Shown here: positions 1 through 5,968 of the stretch, one piece after another
Numbering within the stretch: the first letter of the stretch is position 1
How the letters are laid out: each line of letters starts with the position of its first letter
Source: Pseudomonadota bacterium
GTDB lineage: Bacteria > SAR324 > XYD2-FULL-50-16 > JAHJRI01
DNA length: 6,472 bases
Reading direction: 5' to 3'
Assembly: GCA_022360105.1 (NCBI GenBank)
Contig: JAKSDL010000236.1
Span: forward strand, 1-6,472
Position numbers and translations under genes: made by a program
Notes under the pieces: generated by a model
Seen by the model: the letters and a program-made list of their open reading frames with translations, nothing else
What the model was told of the DNA's origin: nothing
Databases searched by the model: none

Positions 1-981
1 GATGAATTTAAAGTAATGGCTGAGGCAGTTCTCAAATACGGCAAAGAACAACAATGGCTGGATGATATCACGCTGCAAAAAGAGAAGAGAGCTGAAAATC
101 CCGACTTGTACGAAGGTTTCATCAAGCGGGAATTGGATGCACAAATTGCAGCCGCTTTATGGAATCTCGGGCACGATGTTATCGAGGCCACCAAAGACAA
201 CCCCTATGCCCGCAAACTGTTTGTTGGCGCCGAAAAACTGGCAAAATACACAGAGGACTATATCACCCTGGCCGAGTTTATAGTCAAGGATCTTGAGGAT
301 AAAGACTGGGCAGGCAGAATTTACGACCAACAGTTTGATGCCACTACAGATTTTGTCCGTAAAAGAAAGATTGTTTTAGCAACGGTTGAGGTTTTGCAGG
401 ATCAGGCCAAAGCCAAGGATTACCTGAAAAAGATGGAAGCGGATTGCAATCATGTATCCGACTTTATCAAGCTTGGTATCACGGTGCATAACATACTTGA
501 AGACCAGGGCTGGACGCGCTCCCTGTTTCAAGAGGCTCTGGTCAATAGCACCGATCGGTATTACCTATTGAACCTGGCAGGTAAGATCACTACTTATCTG
601 GCAGATCACAAATGGGCAGAAGAAATTTATGACAAAATTGCAGACGAATCGTCAGATAAATTCGATTTTGAGCATCTCTTCCAGATTGTTGAGCAGCAAA
701 GTACTGATTTGACTACACTGGAAAGACTTCATCAAAAAGCTGAAAAGCGGTTGAAGAGTGCATTGGATTTGACAGCCCTGGCTGAGAGTATCGTCCGACG
801 CCTGGAGTCCCAATCCTGGGCACGCAAAGTCTACAAGCAAACAATGTCTGCTCCCGGTTTCGATAAAGCCAGGCAAACAATTGCGATCAGTATTGATTAT
901 ACACTTGGAGACTCTAAACTGTCAGACAGCATCAGGTTAAAAAGCAGCAGCTTTTTAGGCAGTATCTTTGGAAAGAATTAG
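1..981 (+). CDS. TPR-like helical repeat (alpha-solenoid) protein, 3' part of gene
   Basis: I do not recognise a named family. The reading frame is open to the left edge, and the codons before the ATG at 16 (ending E-F-K-V) already fit the repeat pattern, so the gene starts before the window and 16 is an internal Met. Numbering from that Met, the visible 321 residues are mostly amphipathic helix. A recurrent unit reads roughly D-[YFL]-x-x-L-A-x-x-[IV]-x3-L-x-D-x-x-W-A-x-x-[IVL]-[YF]. Its Trp falls at residues 98, 166, 200 and 268, with Tyr at 64 and degenerate units at 132 and 234, giving an exact 34-residue step; a further Trp sits at 14. The period and the LA...D..WA..Y pattern resemble tetratricopeptide repeats, so a protein-protein scaffold role is likely (inference). 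No signal peptide or membrane segment is visible. The C-terminus is Ser/Lys-rich and ends SIFGKN. No terminator is evident downstream; the partner and pathway are unknown. Confidence 0.85.
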   Translation, partial: DEFKVMAEAVLKYGKEQQWLDDITLQKEKRAENPDLYEGFIKRELDAQIAAALWNLGHDVIEATKDNPYARKLFVGAEKLAKYTEDYITLAEFIVKDLEDKDWAGRIYDQQFDATTDFVRKRKIVLATVEVLQDQAKAKDYLKKMEADCNHVSDFIKLGITVHNILEDQGWTRSLFQEALVNSTDRYYLLNLAGKITTYLADHKWAEEIYDKIADESSDKFDFEHLFQIVEQQSTDLTTLERLHQKAEKRLKSALDLTALAESIVRRLESQSWARKVYKQTMSAPGFDKARQTIAISIDYTLGDSKLSDSIRLKSSSFLGSIFGKN

Positions 982-1028
982 ATAATCCGCCATAAATAAA
1001 ATCTGAGTTTTGCAATGACCTGCAGGAT

Positions 1029-1411
1029 GGATCAAGCGAACAGACTGTATCACAATAGAAAAATTCATGATTTTTCTAATTTAACAGACAAAATTTTACA
1101 CTTGTAACCCCGGACTTGATCCCATAAGCGCTTAATTAACAGGATTTGGAATACAGATCAAACGGTAGGGCGGGGCTACGACCCCGCCAACAGGCCAATC
1201 CCTTGGCGGCCACGTAGGGCCACCCTACCGTTCGTTAACCAAATTTATCAAAACTTTGCCTTATTTAAGCGCTTATGGGACTTGACCCGGGGTCTATTAA
1301 TTATTTCAATTAGTTGCAAATGGATTCCGGGTCAAACCCGGAATGACGCAGAATCAAAATCTGCGCATAATGACCAAAATTATTGTTGTGACACAGTCTG
1401 GAAGCGGATCC
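1029..1411. repeat. MITE-like element, copy 1, with three nested inverted repeats
   Basis: The outer ends are inverted: AGACTGTATCACAA (1042-1055) against TTGTGACACAGTCT (1386-1399), 13 of 14 positions matching, with weaker similarity running outward to GGATC at 1029 and GATCC at 1407. Inside these are perfect 16-bp arms TCCCATAAGCGCTTAA (1120-1135) and its complement (1265-1280). Inside those are perfect 10-bp arms AACGGTAGGG (1161-1170) and CCCTACCGTT (1223-1232). The core carries a GC-rich hairpin GGCGGGG / CCCCGCC (1169-1175 / 1182-1188). Related sequence recurs at about 2216-2700 and in pieces at 5684-5938. No transposase is encoded, so this looks like a non-autonomous or decayed element. 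The exact ends and any target duplication are uncertain. Confidence 0.6.
1324..1344. repeat. REP-like palindrome ATTCCGGG-N5-CCCGGAAT
   Basis: There are perfect 8-bp arms at 1324-1331 and 1337-1344 around TCAAA, followed by GACG. The form is typical of short REP-type intergenic palindromes in many bacterial genomes (established pattern). It sits inside the right half of the larger element. There is no T-tract after either arm, so it is not called a terminator. Confidence 0.6.
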
Positions 1412-1448
1412 ACCAACCGACATTGTTATTCAGTCTAATAGTCCGGTT

Positions 1449-1470
1449 GATGGGCAACGAGTTGCCCATC
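1449..1470. repeat. Perfect 10-bp palindrome between repeat element and ABC pseudogene
   Basis: GATGGGCAAC (1449-1458) and GTTGCCCATC (1461-1470) are exact complements separated by GA, followed by CTACAAAC. It lies about 40 bp beyond the 3' end of the ABC pseudogene, which reads leftward. It could fold at the end of that transcript but has no U-run, so an intergenic palindromic repeat is the likelier reading. Confidence 0.5.
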
Positions 1471-1508
1471 CTACAAACTATAGACAGCGTCAATTGCACC
1501 CGGAATGT

Positions 1509-2165
1509 TCAGAGCTGCCAACCACTGGTTTTGGTTTGTAGATCCCAGAGTCGGGCATAAAGACTTTTGTTATCGATCAATTCCTGGTGTTTGCCCTGCT
1601 CAATACCCCTGCCCTTGTCCATAAAGATGATTTTGTCTTCCCTGGCCACGGTTTTAAGCCGATGGGCGATCATGATCACGGTCCGGCCTGCAATCAAGCG
1701 ATCAATGGTCTTTTGCATTTCCAGCTCATTTTCCGGATCAAGGGATGAAGTAGCTTCATCAAGCAAAATCACCGGTGCATCCTTAAGCAGGGCTCTGGCA
1801 ATGGAAAGACACTGTTTTTCTCCCCCGGAAAGCGTGGAACCACCCTCGCCCATCATGGTATCGTAACCATTCGGCAGCTTGGAAATAAAATCATTGCGCC
1901 GCATGTGCCGCCGCAATCACCTGCTTATGGGTAGCATTCGGATTACCCACCAGGATGTTACTATATAGGGTGTCAAAAAACAGAAAGGTATCCTGGAACA
2001 CAAAGGAAACCGTATTCATCAAGTTTTCGGTTTGAATATCCCGTATATCCCACCCACCGATTTCTATACTGCCGGAACGAATATCCCAGAAACAGGGTAT
2101 AAGCAGGCAATGGCAGACTTGCCGGCTCCGGAAGGACCGACCAGGGCTGTAATCTCGCCAGATAA
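1509..2165 (-). pseudogene. ABC exporter nucleotide-binding domain remnant, frameshifted and 5'-truncated
   Basis: Reading leftward from about 2162 the sequence encodes GEITALVGPSGAGKS (Walker A). The frame breaks near 2097-2102. The next frame gives WDIRSGSIEIGG and the Q-loop segment SFVFQDTFLF, then hits TGA at 1893-1891. The third frame (1895 to stop at 1509) gives NDFISKLPNGYDT, the signature STLSGGEKQ, Walker B VILLDEATSSLD, the D-loop and the H-loop IAHRL, then a normal C-terminus. Motif order and wording fit the C-terminal ATPase half of an MsbA/MdlB/siderophore-type ABC exporter. A full-length protein would add about 350 residues of membrane domain before this, and none is present on either side. 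Oddities include Cys after GEKQ, where Arg is usual, and GRGIEQG, where GRIVEQG-like is usual. Two frameshifts plus truncation make it almost certainly non-functional. A sequencing error could explain a frameshift but not the missing half. Confidence 0.9.
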
Positions 2166-2215
2166 AACAGAACGATTTCCTTTTTTATTTGTTTTTGTAA
2201 GTAAATAAACTACAG

Positions 2216-2700
2216 TTGGATTCGCTTCCAAACAGCAATAGTCACCTAAGACCCAATGCCATTTAGTTAAGGGAAATAGCAACTTTAATCGCATCGAGAT
2301 TGTGGCAAATACGGTGGTAGGGCGGGGCTATGACCCCGCCGACAAATTCTTGTAATACTTAAACCTGGTAAATCTTGCATGCAACTTAATTTATATGTAC
2401 AAATTTGAATAGATTTTTTGTTTATTCTACCAATCCAATTCTCCGGCGACCACGTAGGGCCGCCCTACCTTTCATAATCTGCTTCAATCAGGATTCTGAT
2501 GAAATGAAATTGACGTAGGACCGCCCTACTTTCGTTCACAGAATTTTTCAAAATTATTCTTTAATTAAACGTTTATGTCCCTGCGGGGAAAACTGAGCCC
2601 AACCTGGCGCATATGCCATCAAGCCCTGAATTACAGAGAATCAAAGTCTGTGCGTGAAGCTAAAATTTCAATTGCGATACAGTCTTTTCGATCGGTCCAA
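2216..2700. repeat. MITE-like element, degenerate copy 2
   Basis: This segment follows copy 1 in the same orientation and order. The left end, GGATTCGCTTCC (2218-2229), resembles the complement of copy 1's right end. The core hairpin GGCGGGG / CCCCGCC is at 2321-2340. A GTAGGGC-C-GCCCTAC palindrome is at 2454-2468, and a variant of it is at 2515-2529. TTAAACGTTTATGTCC (2565-2580) lines up with the inner arm of copy 1. AGAATCAAAGTCTGTGC (2637-2653) matches AGAATCAAAATCTGCGC in copy 1. The terminal word ATTGCGATACAGTCT is at 2671-2685. Extra sequence and substitutions make it longer and more decayed than copy 1. It begins about 50 bp from where the ABC remnant is cut off. Confidence 0.55.
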
Positions 2701-2749
2701 CCTACGGTTCTTCTTTAAATCAATTTGGAGTGGACCATTCGAAACGATG
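2682..2749. repeat. Imperfect inverted repeat at right end of element copy 2
   Basis: GTCTTTTCGATCGGTCCA (2682-2699) is nearly the reverse complement of TGGACCATTCGAAACGAT (2731-2748), across about 31 bp. The right arm continues as GGATCCACCAA, a word also found next to the right end of copy 1. It may be a fold-back end or an adjoining element fragment. Confidence 0.4.
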
Positions 2750-3030
2750 GATCCACCAAAAATTCACTAAATATTTAATAATTAGAAAGCCCAGTATATT
2801 TCAAAAAAAGAGGTAGTCAATATTCATCCCTTTTATTCGTCCGATTGCACACTATTTTCGTCTGATGAAGTGATATCCCATATTGTATATTTCAATTTAA
2901 TAGTTTTTAAAAAAGAAGAGAATTCGGGCTGTTTTCTTATCGCCGCAAGCCTATTAAGACCTGGTATGAAGCAAATGGAGGTATTTTTTGCTTTGTTTTG
3001 TCTTTGCTTAATGCTCGATTTGAGTTCTTA

Positions 3031-3059
3031 TTGACGAAAAAATATAGTCAACATATGCT
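3031..3059 (+). promoter_or_regulatory. Candidate sigma70-type promoter for the RND exporter gene
   Basis: TTGACG (3031-3036) is five of six to the -35 consensus. A 17-bp AT-rich spacer separates it from TATGCT (3054-3059), which is four of six to the -10 consensus. The implied start is around 3066, giving a leader of roughly 120 nt before the ATG at 3184. The -35 TTGAC and a GTCAA at 3047-3051 form a spaced inverted repeat that could be a repressor site. This is prediction from motifs only. Confidence 0.45.
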
Positions 3060-3136
3060 AAAAATAAATTTATCAAATACCTTTTTCTTTCATAAGCGGT
3101 TGAACTCTTTCCCCGCCGACGAGACAAGGATCAATC

Positions 3137-3187
3137 ATGTTTGGGCAACTTGATTTCACACCCATTATTAATAGGAAGGAACAATGA
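3137..3187 (+). CDS. Possible 16-codon leader ORF coupled to the RND gene
   Basis: ATG at 3137 opens a frame encoding MFGQLDFTPIINRKEQ and ends in TGA at 3185-3187, overlapping the exporter ATG (3184) as ATGA. AAGGA at 3126-3130 lies six bases before the ATG, a good Shine-Dalgarno position. The exporter's own ribosome site (3173-3180) lies within the codons NRKE of this frame. The arrangement would suit translational coupling or a regulatory leader peptide, but the peptide resembles nothing I know, and 16 codons between a ribosome site and an overlap can arise by chance. Confidence 0.3.
   Translation: MFGQLDFTPIINRKEQ
3173..3180 (+). promoter_or_regulatory. Ribosome binding site of the RND exporter gene
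   Basis: AGGAAGGA lies just before ATG 3184, with the first AGGA seven bases from the start codon. It decides the start: the next in-frame upstream codons offer no better-placed start, and the N-terminus then gives the short cytoplasmic helix and TM1 expected of the family. Confidence 0.75.
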
Positions 3188-5601
3188 AAATTCAACGAGT
3201 GAACGCTTTTTTCAAGCAACTGGGGGAATTCCAGATTCGCTATCGCTGGCAGATGCTGGTATTTATATTACTTTTAACTGTTTTTGGATTCAGCGGGTTG
3301 CCGCGTGTGTCCATGGAAAGCAATGTAGATGAATGGTTTGACAAGGATGAAGAAATACAGATCGCCGAGGACAAATTCGAGGAGTTGTTTGGAAACAATG
3401 AATCCATTGGCCTCTTAATCGAAGCGGACGACGTTTTCCATCCTGAAGTTTTGAAGATGATTAAAGAAATAGGCGAGGAGCTCACCGATAAAGTCCCTTA
3501 TGCTGATGATGTCACCTCTCTCATGGATTTTGAGCTGACTATCGGAACCAAGGAGGGCATTGAAGTTATCAATCCTTTTGAGGACGGAGTTCCTGATGAC
3601 CTGCAGAAGTTAAAGGAAACCAAGGAGTTAATCTTATCCCGCCAGTCTGTAGTAAACAAAATGGTTTCCAGAGACGCCACCGAAACCTGGTTGGTCCTTT
3701 CACTGGATGAATATCCGGAAAAAGAGGAGTGGAAAAAAGAAAGCGATACTGAGCCCTTGTACCAGGATGGAGCAGCTGCCATGGCTATTGTCACCGATCC
3801 CAAATGGCAGAGCGATCTCTACACCATTAAAGCGACCGGGTTGCCCTACACTGAAATGGAAGAAAAAATCTTTTTCGGTAGGGAAACAAAACTCAGGGTT
3901 TTATCGGGCTTTGTCGTGATGATCATTCTGCTGACGGTATTTCTCAGGTCTTTTCGTGGTATCATTGTACCTGCTATTACTTCATTTACAGGTATCGCCG
4001 TGGTTTTCGGAGTGATGGGTTGGCTGAGAATCGGTCTGGATGCAAATATGGTTACTTTGCCGGTTTTACTGGCCATGGCACTTTCGGTAGGTTATTCCAT
4101 TCACCTGGTGAATGCTTTTAAAAGAAATTTCAGGCAAACCGGTAAACGGCGGCAATCCGTGATTACAGCAGTGGAAGAAACCGGATGGCCGATCCTGTTT
4201 ACCGCCATTACCACCATGGGCTCCATGATGTCGTTTACCGTGGCAGGTATCATGCCGGTTCGCTGGGTGGGCTACACCAGTGCGGCAGGCGTTTTTTCCG
4301 TTTACCTGTTTGTGATGATCCTGATTCCCATTTTCATGAGTTTCGGAAAAGATCAACCGCATGATTCACAGAAGCAACTCTCTAAAAAGCTTCCATTCAA
4401 TACCTGGATGCAGGGCATGGGTCTAAAAATGCTCGATCACAAATGGCCTGTGGCGACTGTGTTTATCCTGGTGATTGTTGGATTTGCTCCCGGAATTGCC
4501 AAGATTGGCGTTAATATGGATATCTTTGAGTTTATGGGGCTAAAAGTTCCTTATGTCAAAAGAACCCATGAGGTTGTTCAATCACAACTGGGTTCCTACA
4601 TCTCCTATAACATCACTGTTACCTATGATGAAAAAGATGCGATCAAAGATCCTGAGGTTATGAAGAAATTCGACCGGCTGCTTACCGAGGTTGGAAACTT
4701 TGAATTGACCAAAAAATCCGAGGGAGAGGCGAAAATAACTTCCATCCTGGATATTATCAAGGATATGAACCAAACATTTCACTCGGACAATCCATCCTTT
4801 TACAAGGTTCCGGAGCATAGAGATCTGATCGCCCAGCTTCTGTTTCTTTATGAAATCTCCGGTGGTGATCGTATTTTTGACTGGATCAATGAAGATTACT
4901 CGATTCTGAGAGCGCGGGTTGAATTAACCAGGTTTGAATCCAATGAAATCGAAAGGGAGCTGGCCAGGATCAAAACCCTGGGTCAAGAGCTTTTTCCGGA
5001 AGCAAAAGTCGCCACGATTGGATCAGCTGTGCGCTTTGCTGAACTCAATCGTAAAATCGTCTCCGGCGAATTAAAGTCCTTTTTTACTGCCTTATGCGTA
5101 ATCGGTATCCTGCTGGCATTGGTTTTTGGCAGTATCAAAACCGGGTTAATCGGGATGATCCCCAATGTTTCCCCCCTTATTATATTGGGTGGCATCATGG
5201 GATATTTCAGTTACCAGATGGATATGATGAATATGATGATCATACCGATGCTGCTGGGAGTCGCTGTAGACGATAGTATTCATTTTATCAATCAGATTAA
5301 ATACGAATTTGAAGTGCATGGAAACTACCGCACGGCTATTTCGAACTCCTTTTATGTGGTGGGAAAAACCCTGACCATGACAACCATTATTCTGGCCACG
5401 ACCTTTGCCATGTACATGTTTTCTCCGGTGAACAACATGTTCCGTGTGGGTTTGCTGTCTATGACCGGATTGATCACAGCCCTGGTCGCAGATTTCACCC
5501 TGACTCCGATTGTCATTCTGTTGACCAAACCATTCGGCAAGGAAAGGAAAACACATGAGGCTTCAGCTGGCGTAAAAAGTAGTGGTGTTGTGGTGAACTG
5601 A
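3184..5601 (+). CDS. RND superfamily exporter, MMPL/SSD-type permease
   Basis: This is a complete 805-residue inner-membrane protein with the duplicated RND layout. TM1 is at about 24-40, a roughly 200-residue periplasmic loop follows, and TM2-TM6 lie at about 240-385. TM7 is at about 422-440, a second loop of about 190 residues follows, and TM8-TM12 lie at about 632-781. It matches the MMPL family (Pfam PF03176) and the COG1033-type predicted exporters, which are smaller than the roughly 1,030-residue AcrB-type pumps. Members move lipids or hydrophobic compounds using the proton gradient; the substrate here cannot be told. TM10 contains GVAVDDSIHF with Asp696 and Asp697, the usual proton-relay position. 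The equivalent TM4 stretch reads ALSVGYSIHL, with Gly303 where Asp696 aligns. The C-terminus is a short Lys-rich cytoplasmic tail. The gene has its own ribosome site and apparent promoter, and it stands alone: no adaptor, outer-membrane channel, LolA-like protein or TetR regulator is beside it in the window. Confidence 0.93.
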   Translation: MKIQRVNAFFKQLGEFQIRYRWQMLVFILLLTVFGFSGLPRVSMESNVDEWFDKDEEIQIAEDKFEELFGNNESIGLLIEADDVFHPEVLKMIKEIGEELTDKVPYADDVTSLMDFELTIGTKEGIEVINPFEDGVPDDLQKLKETKELILSRQSVVNKMVSRDATETWLVLSLDEYPEKEEWKKESDTEPLYQDGAAAMAIVTDPKWQSDLYTIKATGLPYTEMEEKIFFGRETKLRVLSGFVVMIILLTVFLRSFRGIIVPAITSFTGIAVVFGVMGWLRIGLDANMVTLPVLLAMALSVGYSIHLVNAFKRNFRQTGKRRQSVITAVEETGWPILFTAITTMGSMMSFTVAGIMPVRWVGYTSAAGVFSVYLFVMILIPIFMSFGKDQPHDSQKQLSKKLPFNTWMQGMGLKMLDHKWPVATVFILVIVGFAPGIAKIGVNMDIFEFMGLKVPYVKRTHEVVQSQLGSYISYNITVTYDEKDAIKDPEVMKKFDRLLTEVGNFELTKKSEGEAKITSILDIIKDMNQTFHSDNPSFYKVPEHRDLIAQLLFLYEISGGDRIFDWINEDYSILRARVELTRFESNEIERELARIKTLGQELFPEAKVATIGSAVRFAELNRKIVSGELKSFFTALCVIGILLALVFGSIKTGLIGMIPNVSPLIILGGIMGYFSYQMDMMNMMIIPMLLGVAVDDSIHFINQIKYEFEVHGNYRTAISNSFYVVGKTLTMTTIILATTFAMYMFSPVNNMFRVGLLSMTGLITALVADFTLTPIVILLTKPFGKERKTHEASAGVKSSGVVVN

Positions 5602-5769
5602 GAGGTGGTTGGTATTTCTTATAAATTCACAGAATAGGATTGGATTATTTTAAGGTATGGCTGTCATTACTGCGGTCGATTACCCCATAAGCGCAAAGTT
5701 GTTTTCAGTTTGTTTTGATTGATTCGAAGTCCCGGATGCTAACCCAGGGTAGGAATCAAAAATCGATTT

Positions 5770-5786
5770 GCACTCTGAAAGAGTGC
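5770..5786. repeat. Short perfect hairpin in convergent spacer
   Basis: GCACTCT (5770-5776) and AGAGTGC (5780-5786) are exact complements around GAA. AACCCAGGGTAGG lies about 20 bp upstream. The mix resembles common intergenic palindromes of the CCTGAAAGG / CCCAGGG type. No T-run follows closely. Confidence 0.4.
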
Positions 5787-5871
5787 TTCATCCTCGAAAT
5801 TACGATATTTAGGTCTTTTTGAAATGCTCCTTCAAAGCACAATCCAGGTTGCACACCTCATCATAGGGTTT

Positions 5872-5908
5872 ATCGTGTCAGTGGGAGCAGAGCTCCCACT
5901 GACACGAT
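5872..5908. repeat. 17-bp perfect hairpin between convergent genes
   Basis: ATCGTGTCAGTGGGAGC (5872-5888) and its exact complement (5892-5908) flank a 3-nt AGA loop, so the two 17-bp arms pair without mismatch. It lies 270 bp past the exporter stop and 60 bp past the ATPase stop. It could block transcription or protect 3' ends in both directions, but neither side has the T-run of a classic intrinsic terminator. An intergenic palindromic repeat unit is equally likely. Confidence 0.65.
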
Positions 5909-5968
5909 GATCCACTAACTTGAATTGCGATACAGTCTGATAAGCAGAACGTCCGGATCAAACGTGAA

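Larger units (their letters stand above)
982..1508. other. Gene-free spacer rich in inverted repeats
   Basis: No credible gene lies here. The 92-codon open frame at 1282-1560 runs through palindromic repeats and has no recognisable protein character. The stretch is mostly filled by a repeat element (about 1029-1411) and a separate short palindrome at 1449-1470. No rho-independent terminator with a T-tract is visible for the leftward gene ending at 981. Confidence 0.7.
2166..3136. other. Long gene-free spacer: repeat copy 2, then AT-rich DNA before the RND gene
   Basis: No credible gene is present on either strand. The only minus-strand open frame (to 2294) is the tail of the ABC remnant extended into unrelated sequence. 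About 2216-2700 is the second copy of the repeat element. From about 2760 to 3070 the DNA is AT-rich with no coding character, and it contains the best promoter candidate near its end. I see nothing recognisable in 2760-3020. Confidence 0.65.
5602..5968. other. Convergent spacer between RND and ATPase genes, with repeat fragments
   Basis: No gene is supported. The spacer holds CCCATAAGCGC (5684-5694), identical to part of copy 1's inner arm, and AATTGCGATACAGTCT (5924-5939), identical to the right terminal word of copy 2. A perfect 7-bp hairpin GCACTCT-GAA-AGAGTGC lies at 5770-5786, and a long hairpin at 5872-5908. The spacing suggests a third element copy of the same polarity with a different interior. 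Confidence 0.5.

Noticed and set aside
16..18. ATG at 16 as start of the left gene
   Set aside because: The frame is open to the window edge, and the residues before it fit the repeat pattern, so the true start lies upstream.
1161..1232. CRISPR-like array suggested by recurring GTAGGGC words
   Set aside because: The words are inverted arms of hairpins, not regularly spaced direct repeats with unique spacers; there are no cas genes.
1282..1560. 92-codon open frame through the repeat element
   Set aside because: It crosses REP-like palindromes and the end of the ABC remnant, with no ribosome site and no protein-like pattern.
2166..2294. N-terminal extension of the ABC fragment
   Set aside because: The frame upstream of the Walker A region does not resemble an ABC membrane domain and runs into the repeat element.
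5146..5556. 136-codon open frame on the minus strand
   Set aside because: It lies wholly inside the RND exporter, is His/Gln-rich from antisense codons, and has no family resemblance.
5872..5908. Classic rho-independent terminator
   Set aside because: The hairpin is strong, but no T-run follows it on either strand.
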